This document shows, in pieces, positions 15,349 through 22,620 of a DNA stretch of 24,142 nt. Origin of the DNA: UBA4742 sp002403895 (GTDB taxonomy: Bacteria; Actinomycetota; Acidimicrobiia; Acidimicrobiales; Acidimicrobilacustridaceae); the NCBI GenBank assembly GCA_036823295.1, contig DAISGD010000051.1:1-24142 (forward strand), in the 5' to 3' direction. Position 1 is the first letter of the stretch. Each line of letters starts with the position of its first letter. The notes under the pieces were generated by a model. The model made no database searches, had not been told where the DNA came from, and worked only from the letters and a program-made list of their open reading frames with translations. The position numbers and the translations under genes are program-made.

Positions 15349-16544
15349 CGGATGAGGGCGTGCTCGGGGAGCACGTCGGCCACGAGGTCGGCGGGCGGGG
15401 TGTTGAACATCGGGTGATGGGCTTGCGCCTGCTGGCGGGCCCGGGTGGTGGAATGCACCGGGTCGGTGTCGAGCTCGGGGATCACCTTGTCGCCGAACAG
15501 CTCGATCATCTCGAGCGATTCCTCATGGTGCATCCCGTCGGCGGGGAGCCCGAACGCCAGCTGGTCACAACCGACGGCCTGGTACTTCTCCGCCTGCTCG
15601 CAGACCTCCTCGGGTGACCCGCACAGCATGTAGCCGGCCTCGATGACCTGGTCGAGCACGTCCTCGTTGGGGATGGCCGGCGGGTGCTTGGGCCACACCT
15701 GGGTGCCTTCCTTGCGGGGCATGGTGTCGTGGTACATCGCCACCATCGTGTACTGGTAGCCGCGGCCCTGACCGAGGGCGATCTCGCGGGCCCGCTTGCG
15801 GTCCGATAGGCAGATGACGGCGTTGGTCATCATGATGTTGTCGTGCTTGTACTGGCCCAAAGGCTCGGTGCAGGCGGCGACGGCCTCCTTGTAGGCGTCG
15901 ACCCGGCCCTTCATGGCATGGATGGGCTCGTAGTTGAAGGCGATGGCCCCGATCCCCAACTCGCCGGCCCGGTTGAACGTGGGCGGGTTTCCGCACGCCA
16001 CCCAGATGGGCGGATGACCGCCCCGGTACGGCTTGGGCAGGATGTTGTGGGGTGTCGGCACCGTGAAGTGATCGCCCTCGAAGGAGTAGTCCTTCTGTTC
16101 CCACATCCGAGGGATCTGGTGGATGACCTCTTCCCACTCCGCCTTGGTCGAGCTCGAGTCGAGGATGTTGAACGAGGCGATCTCGTGGCTGCCGGCACCA
16201 CGGCCCGTGCCCCACTCGTAGCGATTGCCGGTGATGTGGTCGAGCATGGCCACCCGCTCGGCGTTGCGGACGGGGTGGTTCACCCGGGGCGAGAGATTCA
16301 TGATCGCTGAGCCGACGTGGATCCGTTCGGTGGCTCGAGCCACGTACCCCATCACCACCTCGGGCGCCGACATGTGGCTGTATTCGGTGAGGCCGTGATG
16401 CTCGCCGAACCAGGCGTACTTCCAGTTGTGCTGGTCGGCGAGGGTTGCGTACTCGAGCTCGCGCATGAGCGACAGGTGCTCGAGTTCGGTGTCATGAGCC
16501 GCCGGCCCGGGGATGTAGCCGTTGAAGAAGAGCCCGAACTCCAC
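15345..16544 (-). CDS. LLM-class (luciferase-like) flavin-dependent oxidoreductase
   Basis: 399-aa TIM-barrel monooxygenase or dehydrogenase that uses FMN or F420; the cofactor cannot be assigned by eye. Family features are MEFGLFF at the first strand, YAWFGEHHG, IHVGSAIMNLSPRVNHPVRNAERVAMLDHITGNR, WGTGRGAGSHE, and the C-terminal GSPEEVCEQAEKYQAVGCDQL. GTG at 16544 follows GGAGG by 4 nt. A perfect palindrome matching the KstR consensus lies directly upstream, so expression is probably governed by a TetR-type regulator that senses a sterol- or fatty-acyl-CoA. That suggests a role in lipid or steroid-like catabolism (inference). It is a single-gene unit. Confidence 0.9.
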   Translation of the reverse strand: MEFGLFFNGYIPGPAAHDTELEHLSLMRELEYATLADQHNWKYAWFGEHHGLTEYSHMSAPEVVMGYVARATERIHVGSAIMNLSPRVNHPVRNAERVAMLDHITGNRYEWGTGRGAGSHEIASFNILDSSSTKAEWEEVIHQIPRMWEQKDYSFEGDHFTVPTPHNILPKPYRGGHPPIWVACGNPPTFNRAGELGIGAIAFNYEPIHAMKGRVDAYKEAVAACTEPLGQYKHDNIMMTNAVICLSDRKRAREIALGQGRGYQYTMVAMYHDTMPRKEGTQVWPKHPPAIPNEDVLDQVIEAGYMLCGSPEEVCEQAEKYQAVGCDQLAFGLPADGMHHEESLEMIELFGDKVIPELDTDPVHSTTRARQQAQAHHPMFNTPPADLVADVLPEHALIR

Positions 16545-16554
16545 AGTTCCTCCA

Positions 16555-16576
16555 GATTTAGAACGTGTTCTAAATC
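16555..16576 (-). promoter_or_regulatory. TetR-type operator matching the KstR consensus
   Basis: Two perfect 10-nt arms (GATTTAGAAC and GTTCTAAATC) flank GT. The core TAGAACGTGTTCTA (16559-16572) fits the published mycobacterial KstR pattern TnnAACnnGTTnnA exactly. The site ends right at the Shine-Dalgarno of the flavin oxidoreductase gene, where a bound repressor would block transcription. Confidence 0.7.
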
Positions 16577-16621
16577 CTAGGGTGGAGGGGGGACCGTTGG
16601 CGAGTCGGAGCTGGACCGGGG

Positions 16622-17725
16622 TCAGCCGATGACGAGGGACTCGCCGGTCACGAGACGACCGACGATGGCGATCTTGTCCTCGAACTCGGCGTCGGTCAGC
16701 ACGCCGGCCCGGTGCAGGTCCGCCAGCTTGCGCAACAGGTCGGCTTCGTTGAGCTGTCCCTGGCTGAGCAGCGTTATCCGGGCGGCGGTGGCGTTGGTGG
16801 CGAGGTCCGATCCCTCGTCGGGCGAGCCCGGAGCCGGGGCGGCAGCGGCGGCCGGTTCGGCTTCGGCCCGGGGCCGTGCTGGTCGGCCTCCCCGGGTGCG
16901 CTTGTGGATGAGCGCCTTGGCCTGCTCGGCCTGTTCCGGGCGGAGGCCGCGGGTCAGGATCGAGGCACCGTCGCCGCTCTCGACGATGAGCACCGCCCCG
17001 GTGAACTTGCGTTGGATGACGACGTCGGTGATCTGGTCGCCGTCGAGGTGTTGGCGGACGCGGTCCAGCCGGTCCCGGAGTTCGACCCGATCGTCGAAGA
17101 CCAACACGCGATCACCGATGTGGTCGATGTCGGCGCCCAGCGACGAGGTCCGCAATTCCATGAGCGGCTCGGGACCCTCGAAGCGGCCGGCGGGGGCGGT
17201 GGGCGCAGGCGATACGCCCACCAACGTGGCCGGTGCGGGGGGAGCGGGCGGCGACGGCGAGGGCGCGGCCTCGGGCCCACGAGCCCGACCTGTGGTCGAG
17301 GGAGCGACTGCTGGTGGGGCAGTTGCGCCGGTGGGAACGGGGGTGTGGTCCTTGAGTTCGGACTCGAGTGCCTGCAGCGCCCGGGACGCGGCCAGGAACC
17401 GGGCCGGGGCCTGAGCGATGGCGTCCTGGCGGGACGCGTCGTTGCGGGTGCGGATCTGGTCGGTGGCATCGACGGACCGTCGACGCACGGGCATGGCGTC
17501 AATGGCGGCCTGAGCCACCGTCCGCGGGCCGCGGTCGGTGCCGGCCTGCTCAGCGTTCGCCGTGGCCTGGCCCGCCTTGGCGTCGGGATGGTCCTCGGGG
17601 GGGTACCACTTCCCGTCGGCCGCCAGCCACCACCCGGGCGCGGGCGGCTGGTCAGACTCCTTCGGCGGGTACCACTTGCCGTCGGAGGCCTCCCACCAAC
17701 CTGGGCCCTGGGACACGTCGCTCAA
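16622..17725 (-). CDS. DUF2510 x2 / PH-like / SHOCT domain protein
   Basis: 367 aa, function unknown. Two tandem DUF2510 motifs open the protein (GWWEASDGKWYPP at 9-21 and GWWLAADGKWYPP at 31-43). A long Ala/Pro-rich linker with a helical piece follows (about 75-185). Then comes a bacterial PH-like domain (about 190-275, IGDRVLVFDDRVELRD...ITDVVIQRKFTGAVLIVESGDGAS). The C-terminus is a SHOCT helix pair (LLRKLADLHRAGVLTDAEFEDKIAIV). TTG at 17725 is chosen because AGGAG lies about 9 nt upstream and the MSDVSxGPGWW start is common in this lineage; the later GTG is too far from the site. SHOCT and PH-like domains suggest oligomerisation at the membrane. The 161-nt gap to bioD shows nothing decisive. 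Confidence 0.82.
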   Translation of the reverse strand: MSDVSQGPGWWEASDGKWYPPKESDQPPAPGWWLAADGKWYPPEDHPDAKAGQATANAEQAGTDRGPRTVAQAAIDAMPVRRRSVDATDQIRTRNDASRQDAIAQAPARFLAASRALQALESELKDHTPVPTGATAPPAVAPSTTGRARGPEAAPSPSPPAPPAPATLVGVSPAPTAPAGRFEGPEPLMELRTSSLGADIDHIGDRVLVFDDRVELRDRLDRVRQHLDGDQITDVVIQRKFTGAVLIVESGDGASILTRGLRPEQAEQAKALIHKRTRGGRPARPRAEAEPAAAAAPAPGSPDEGSDLATNATAARITLLSQGQLNEADLLRKLADLHRAGVLTDAEFEDKIAIVGRLVTGESLVIG

Positions 17726-17886
17726 CCGGGGATGCTCCTGCCTGGAGAGTTTGCGAGCCGGAACCTCGCGTTGTTCATCTTTCGGTCCGTCAACCTGCCC
17801 AATTGAGGTCCTTTTCCGTGGTTTGTGCGGTCGTGGCGATCGCCGCTCGTCTTGAATCCGACCTTCGATCGAACAGACGTGCGGCC

Positions 17887-18573
17887 TTACGCCGTGCGTG
17901 CTCGGTCCGGTCGGAGGCGATCGACCAGCTCGTCGACGCTGGTGACCACATCAAGACCGTCGCGATCCCGTAGCCACGCCCGATTCCGGCGGTGAAGGTC
18001 GTCCCGAGCGTCGTAGCGGTTGAGGACGACGACCACCTCGAGGTCCTCGCGGGTATCGACCAACGGATCGAGGGCGGCCACGCTGAGCCGAACACCGTTG
18101 AGGGTGCCCAATCCGGCGTCGGCCACCAGGATCACCAGATCGGCCATAAGGGCGGTGGCCAGCGAGACCGCATCGCCGTCATCGGAGGTGAGAGGGGAGC
18201 GCACCCCGCCCGCCGTTTCGATCAGGCCCAGCGCCAGGCCCGGGGGCCAGGTGATCTCGTCGGCCAACTCGGCCAGAGTGAACGGTGGTCGCCCGAGCAC
18301 CTCGGCGGCCATCGGGGGCGCCAGGGCCACCTCGTACCAACGGTGTGGCGGGCACACGGTGTGGACGTCCTCGCCGGTGGCGACGGCCAGCACCTCGGCG
18401 TCGGTGGAGCCCGCTGCGTCGTCGGGCGCAAACGACTGGGCCGGTTTGCGGGCGGCCACCGCCACCCCGTCGGTGCGCAGGGCGGTGAGGGCGGCGGCGG
18501 CGACGAACGTCTTGCCCACTTCGGTGCCGGTACCGACGACGACCACCAGTCGGTCGGGCACGGTGGCACTCAT
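17887..18573 (-). CDS. bioD: ATP-dependent dethiobiotin synthetase
   Basis: Closes the ureido ring of 7,8-diaminopelargonic acid with CO2 and ATP, the penultimate step of biotin synthesis; cytosolic. At 228 aa it is of usual size. The P-loop is GTGTEVGKT (about 14-22), followed by ARKPAQSF, the LIETAGGVRSPL switch loop, and VVLNRYD near the nucleotide-binding end. Its start overlaps the stop of bioF (ATGA, 18570-18573). It is the last gene of the cluster. bioB, needed for the final step, is not in the window. Confidence 0.95.
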   Translation of the reverse strand: MSATVPDRLVVVVGTGTEVGKTFVAAAALTALRTDGVAVAARKPAQSFAPDDAAGSTDAEVLAVATGEDVHTVCPPHRWYEVALAPPMAAEVLGRPPFTLAELADEITWPPGLALGLIETAGGVRSPLTSDDGDAVSLATALMADLVILVADAGLGTLNGVRLSVAALDPLVDTREDLEVVVVLNRYDARDDLHRRNRAWLRDRDGLDVVTSVDELVDRLRPDRARTA

Positions 18574-19706
18574 GGCGTGGTCAGCATCCCCAGTGCGTGG
18601 GCCAGGGCGTCGATCTGGGTTTCGGTGTGGGCCGCCGACAGGGCGAGCCGCAGGCGGGACGTGCCCACCGGCACGGTGGGCGGCCGGATGGCGGGGACCA
18701 GCAGCCCCTGATCGGCCAGGCGGTCGGCTAAGGCCACGGCCTCCCGTTCGTCACCGACGAGTATGGGGATCACTGGCGAGGGGTGACCGGGAGCGATGCG
18801 CTCGACGTGACCCCGCAGGCGGTCGCGCAAACGGTCGCCCTCGGCGGAGCGCACCACCCCGATGGCGGCCAGGGCGGCGGCGGAGTCGGCGGGCGTCGAG
18901 CCGGTGGTGAAGATGAATGGTCGGGCGATGTTGACCAGGAGATCCAGGAGACGTCGGGGGCCGGCCACGAAGCCCCCCAATGATCCGAGTGTCTTGGACA
19001 GCGTCCCCACCCGCAAGGCGTCGAGTCCCTCGAGGTCGGGTGAGGGCCCGAGCACGGCATGGGCCTCGTCCACCACGAGCAGCGATCCGTGCTTGGTGGC
19101 CAGCTCGGCGATCGCCTCGATCGGGGCGACGTCGCCGTCCATCGAGAACACCGTGTCGGTGACCACGATGGTGCGGCTGACGCCGTCGGCGCGGGCGTGG
19201 ACGAGCAGCTCGGCCAGATGGTCGGCATCGGCGTGGCGGTACACCGCGGTCTCGGCCCGGGCCATGCGGCACCCGTCGATGATCGACGCGTGGTTGAACT
19301 CGTCGGACAGGATGCGCACGCCGGGCCCACCGAAGACGCTCATCACGGAGAGATTGGCGGCGAAGCCCGTGGGGAACAGTAAGGCCGTCTCGGTGTGGCA
19401 CCAGTCAGCCAGCGCGTGTTCCAGGTCGTGGTGAACCGGGCGAGATCCCACTACCAGGCGGGCGGCGCCGGCGCCGGTGCCCCACCGATCGATGGCCTCG
19501 ATGGCGGCCGCCCGCACCGCAGGATGCTGGGTCAGGCCCAGGTAGTCGTTGGACGCGAACGACACCAGCCTCCGGCCCTCGGGGTGGTCGACATCGACCA
19601 GCATGCCCTCGGGCCCGTGGGCGTCGAAGGACCGCACCGTTCGCCACCGGCCGGCCTGGGCAATGGCCGAGCCGGTCTCCTCTGCCCACACGGCCCAGGC
19701 CGTCAT
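18570..19706 (-). CDS. bioF: 8-amino-7-oxononanoate synthase
   Basis: PLP enzyme that condenses pimeloyl-ACP/CoA with L-alanine; 378 aa. The Schiff-base lysine is K238 in GTLSKTLGSLGGFV (K236 in E. coli). Other family residues are SNDYLGLTQHP, GTGAGAARLVVGS, SDEFNHASIIDGCRMA, and the PLP aspartate in VVDEAHAVLG. ATG at 19706 begins 1 nt after the stop of the esterase gene (TGACATG), which again points to coupled translation within the biotin operon. Confidence 0.95.
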   Translation of the reverse strand: MTAWAVWAEETGSAIAQAGRWRTVRSFDAHGPEGMLVDVDHPEGRRLVSFASNDYLGLTQHPAVRAAAIEAIDRWGTGAGAARLVVGSRPVHHDLEHALADWCHTETALLFPTGFAANLSVMSVFGGPGVRILSDEFNHASIIDGCRMARAETAVYRHADADHLAELLVHARADGVSRTIVVTDTVFSMDGDVAPIEAIAELATKHGSLLVVDEAHAVLGPSPDLEGLDALRVGTLSKTLGSLGGFVAGPRRLLDLLVNIARPFIFTTGSTPADSAAALAAIGVVRSAEGDRLRDRLRGHVERIAPGHPSPVIPILVGDEREAVALADRLADQGLLVPAIRPPTVPVGTSRLRLALSAAHTETQIDALAHALGMLTTP

Positions 19707-19707
19707 G

Positions 19708-20808
19708 TCACAGTTCGCCCTCGTCGTCGCGCAGGGCGATGGCCAACAGGGTGATCAGGATGGCCAGGCCGGCCACTACCGAGATCACCACCAGCGGGCT
19801 GAGCAGGATGTTGCGGGCGCTGAAGCTGACCGGCGGGGGCTCGGGGGCGCCGACCTTGGCCGCCAGCCACGGCATCATGTCGTTCCACACCTTGGCGCGG
19901 TACTGATCGGCATGCTGAGAACCCTGCACCACGTCGAACTTGTGGTCCACCCCGGCCGTGGTGAGCGCCTTGTCGTAGGCCTCGGCCTGGGGCCATCCGG
20001 TGACCTCGGAGGTGGCATTGGCGAACCAGGTCGGTGTTGCCTTGGCGGTCACCCGGGTGTTGGACGACGCCTGGGTGTACTTGTCGGGGCAGGCGTCGGG
20101 CAGGCAGCCGAGGAAGTTCTTGACCAGAGGGAGTCGCCAGAACTGCGCGCACTGCTTGTTGTCGGCGCAGTCGGGAGGATCGCCGCCCTCGACCGGCACC
20201 AACCCCGCCAGGCGCGACGGCGGCGACCAGGCGGCCACCGCGACCACCTTCACCGGCGGGTTGGGATCCGACAGGGGGCCCCCGGTGCCGTCGATGGCGG
20301 TACCGATGGCGCCGACCATGGCCGCCAGATGACCGCCGGCCGAGAAGCCCATGACCGTCAACTTCTGAGGGTCGGCACCGTAGGTCGAGGCGTTGGCGCC
20401 GACCCAGCGCACCCCCCGTTGCACATCGGTGAGCTCGTCGGGCCATGGGGTCGAGGTCTGATCGGCCAGCCGGTAGTTGATGCTGAAGGCCACCCACCCC
20501 TGGCGGGCGATGAGCTTGCCCTCGGTGCTCAGGTCGTGGGCATTGCCCGTGCCCCACGCGCCACCGTGGATGAGTACCACGGCGGGGCGGTTGGGTGCTG
20601 ACTCCCGGGGGGCGAACACGTCCATGGTCAGGCGGGTGCCACCGATGTCGGTGAACACCACGTCTTTGGTGACCTGCACCTGTGAGGCGGGCAACGGTGT
20701 GGCCGGGGTCCCGGTGGCCCCCGAGGCGTCGGACCCCATGAGCCCGAACGACACGCACGCCAACAAGATGGCCGTCACCGCGACGACCGAGGAGAGCTGA
20801 CGCTTCAT
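19708..20808 (-). CDS. exported alpha/beta-hydrolase (BD-FAE-type esterase) with C-terminal membrane anchor
   Basis: 366 aa. A signal peptide (about 1-30, hydrophobic VVAVTAILLACVSFGLMG) is followed by a hydrolase domain. It has the oxyanion motif HGGAWG, nucleophile S156 in GFSAGG, and catalytic histidine in VVQGSQHADQY. The acid residue is unclear because the usual aspartate loop reads FANATSE. Cysteines at CADNKQC and CLPDAC could form extracellular disulfides. A transmembrane helix (PLVVISVVAGLAILITLLAIAL) and an acidic tail end the protein, so the catalytic domain should face outside. It overlaps bioA by 4 nt and touches bioF, so it is built into the biotin operon. A BioH-like role would need a cytosolic enzyme, which this does not look like. 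Confidence 0.88.
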   Translation of the reverse strand: MKRQLSSVVAVTAILLACVSFGLMGSDASGATGTPATPLPASQVQVTKDVVFTDIGGTRLTMDVFAPRESAPNRPAVVLIHGGAWGTGNAHDLSTEGKLIARQGWVAFSINYRLADQTSTPWPDELTDVQRGVRWVGANASTYGADPQKLTVMGFSAGGHLAAMVGAIGTAIDGTGGPLSDPNPPVKVVAVAAWSPPSRLAGLVPVEGGDPPDCADNKQCAQFWRLPLVKNFLGCLPDACPDKYTQASSNTRVTAKATPTWFANATSEVTGWPQAEAYDKALTTAGVDHKFDVVQGSQHADQYRAKVWNDMMPWLAAKVGAPEPPPVSFSARNILLSPLVVISVVAGLAILITLLAIALRDDEGEL

Positions 20809-22145
20809 GCCGGGGCGCCCCCGGGCGCGTCGGTGCCCGTCGTGCCCACTTCGTCAATGGCCTCGATCAGGACGGTCACGATGCGGTCGATCTCCCCGGC
20901 GGTGCACGTGAGCATGGGCATCAAGACCACCACATCACCGAGCGGGCGAAGCAGCACCCCCCGTTCCACGGCGCCGGCACAGACCCGGCGACCCCAGCGC
21001 AGCCCGTCCGCGGGTGGCGCCAGCTCGACGCCCGTCATGAGCCCGCGTTGGCGCACCGCGGCCACCGCGGCCAGCGCGGCGACCCGCTCGGTCAGCAACG
21101 CGTCCAGTTGTGCGGCACGGGCCCGAACGTTGGCCAGCACGTCCCATTCGTCCACCAGTTCCAGATGGCGCAACGCCACCGCGCACGCCAGGCCGTTCCC
21201 GCTGTAGGAATGGCCGTGGTAGAAGGTCCGCTCGCTGAGGTCGGGGCCGAGGAAAGCGTCGAACACCCGACCGGAGGCGACGGTGGCCGCCAGGGGGAGA
21301 TAGCCCCCGGAGATGCCCTTGCCGATGCAGAGCAGGTCGCCGCGGATGCCGCACTGCTCGGAGGCGAAGAGGGTGCCGGTCCGCCCGAAGCCGGTGGCCA
21401 CCTCGTCGACGATGACCAGCACGTCATGGCGCTGGGCCGCCTCGACGACCCGCCCCACCGATGCCGGGTCCGTGATCTGCATGCCGGCCGCACCCTGCAC
21501 CAGCGGTTCGAGCACCATGGCCGCCAACTCATGGGCGTGGGCCTCGATGAGGGCGACGGCTCCGTCAGCCCAGGCCGGATCGTCGTAGCCGGGCGCCCGC
21601 AAGGCGGAGAACCGGAGCGGGTCGAACACGTCGGTGCCGAAGCCGCCGGCACCGAGCGAGATCGCGCCGATGGTGTCGCCGTGGTAGGCGCCGCCCAGGG
21701 CCAGATAGCGGGTGCGCCCGCTTACCCCTTGGTTGGACCAGAACTGGAAGGCGATCTTGAGGGCCTGTTCGACCGCCGCGGCGCCGTCGGAGGCGAACAG
21801 GAAGTGGGGTTGGTCGACCGGCACCCGCGGCGCCAAGGCTTCAGCCAGTTCGATCGTTACCGTGTTGCCGTTGCCCAGCATGGTGGAGTGCGCCACCTTG
21901 TCGAGCTGGTCGCGGACAGCGGCGTCCAGCTCGGGAACGTGATGGCCCAGCGTGGTGACCCACAGCGACGAGATGGCGTCGAGGTAGCGGCGGCCGTCGA
22001 CGGCGATCAGCTCGCGCCCTTGGGCGCGGTCGACGATGATCGGAGCGTTCCCTGCATACGCCGACATCTGGGTGAACCCGTGCCACACGACGGCGGCGTC
22101 GCGGTCGATCCAGCTGGTGGAACTCGGGTCAGCGGAGACGCTCAC
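20805..22145 (-). CDS. bioA: adenosylmethionine-8-amino-7-oxononanoate aminotransferase
   Basis: Transfers the amino group of SAM to KAPA, giving diaminopelargonic acid; 446 aa, PLP-dependent class III aminotransferase. The PLP lysine is K276 in CIGKGISGGYLPL (K274 in E. coli), with PLP aspartate in VIVDEVATGFGRTG. SSLWVTTLGHHVPELD matches the substrate-binding region that holds BioA's conserved tryptophan and separates it from other class III enzymes. GTG at 22145 has GGAAGG about 10 nt upstream. It is the first gene of bioA-esterase-bioF-bioD. The 475 nt upstream hold no recognised BioQ, BirA or BioR site. Confidence 0.94.
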   Translation of the reverse strand: MSVSADPSSTSWIDRDAAVVWHGFTQMSAYAGNAPIIVDRAQGRELIAVDGRRYLDAISSLWVTTLGHHVPELDAAVRDQLDKVAHSTMLGNGNTVTIELAEALAPRVPVDQPHFLFASDGAAAVEQALKIAFQFWSNQGVSGRTRYLALGGAYHGDTIGAISLGAGGFGTDVFDPLRFSALRAPGYDDPAWADGAVALIEAHAHELAAMVLEPLVQGAAGMQITDPASVGRVVEAAQRHDVLVIVDEVATGFGRTGTLFASEQCGIRGDLLCIGKGISGGYLPLAATVASGRVFDAFLGPDLSERTFYHGHSYSGNGLACAVALRHLELVDEWDVLANVRARAAQLDALLTERVAALAAVAAVRQRGLMTGVELAPPADGLRWGRRVCAGAVERGVLLRPLGDVVVLMPMLTCTAGEIDRIVTVLIEAIDEVGTTGTDAPGGAPA

Positions 22146-22260
22146 GGATTCGTCGCCTTCCGGGGTCGGGTCGGCGAATCGGCCGCGCCAGCGAGGGAGG
22201 GTGAGCCTAGGCGAGGGGCCGGCCTACCGGGGATCAGGCCGGAGTGGTCGTCGCCCCAGT

Positions 22261-22428
22261 TCATGCGCTGGGGACACGGCCCACCCCGGCGATCTCACAC
22301 GTCTCCCCAGCCTCGGCGTGACCGCGTTTCAGTGCGATCCCGGCTATCAGGATGATGACGCCCGGCTGGGCCGGGGCGCTTGGCACGCCATCCTCAGCGA
22401 TTTCAGGTTCATCCTGCTTGAACCAGCC
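22261..22428 (-). pseudogene. fragment of a DUF222/13E12-type HNH endonuclease
   Basis: The minus-strand frame ending at the TGA in 22261-22263 reads ...VIILIAGIALKRG, then HAEAGETCEIAGVG, then RVPSA. The pattern ALxRGHxExGExCEIxGxGxxP is a hallmark of the actinobacterial HNH endonuclease (13E12 repeat) family, where it precedes the HNH domain. Here the protein stops directly after it, and the HNH domain is absent from the bases that follow. No start codon is found on the N-terminal side. It is a remnant of a multicopy family whose intact members are 400-500 aa. Confidence 0.65.
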
Positions 22429-22452
22429 GAGACCTCGAACGTTCCCGAAGGA

Positions 22453-22535
22453 CGTGTATCGAAACGCTCCCTGATGCGGCGAGTAACGGCACGATGTACT
22501 CGCCTTTGGTCGGGCGACGACGTGAGCGATACACG
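22453..22535. repeat. nested inverted-repeat element
   Basis: Outer arms CGTGTATCG (22453-22461) and CGATACACG (22527-22535) are perfect 9-nt inverted repeats. Inside them GGCGAGTA (22478-22485) and TACTCGCC (22497-22504) form a perfect 8-bp stem with an 11-nt loop. The whole 83 nt can fold as a two-tier structure on either strand. It lies about 310-390 nt upstream of bioA. Confidence 0.6.
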
Positions 22536-22577
22536 CCGCCTGGGGTGAGGGCGGTTGTGTCTGCGCTGCCGTTCGCC

Positions 22578-22599
22578 CGTTCGGGTCCTGATCCGAACG
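22578..22599 (-). terminator. terminator hairpin after the secreted-protein gene
   Basis: CGTTCGG (22578-22584) pairs with CCGAACG (22593-22599) around an 8-nt loop. It starts 21 nt downstream of the TAA of the secreted-protein gene on the minus strand. Confidence 0.55.
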
Positions 22600-22620
22600 C
22601 CGAGGATTGCCCTCTTCTCG

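Larger units (their letters stand above)
22146..22620. other. 475-nt gap with gene debris upstream of bioA
   Basis: No intact gene is supported here. The stretch contains an HNH-family fragment (22261-22428), a nested inverted-repeat element (22453-22535) and a terminator-like hairpin (22578-22599). The bioA promoter should lie near 22150-22260, but I see no convincing -35/-10 pair. Confidence 0.7.

Noticed and set aside
17835..17873. Palindromes GGCGATCGCC and TTCGATCGAA between the DUF2510 gene and bioD
   Set aside because: Short self-complementary words with GATC centres are expected in GC-rich DNA. They are not repeated in a pattern and have no fitting promoter elements.
22406..22444. 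GGTTCA...TGAACC hairpin and GAACGTTC palindrome considered as a tRNA T-arm or a BioQ site for bioA
   Set aside because: No acceptor or anticodon arms are present. The GAAC/GTTC half-sites have the wrong order or spacing for TGAAC-type BioQ operators, and they lie more than 250 nt from bioA.
22453..22535. Integron attC site
   Set aside because: The arms lack the RYYYAAC/GTTRRRY core sites, and no integrase or cassette is present.
22036..22548. Plus-strand open frame of 170 codons crossing the bioA start and the gap
   Set aside because: It begins inside bioA antisense, has no family signal, and the minus strand of the same bases holds the HNH-type motif.
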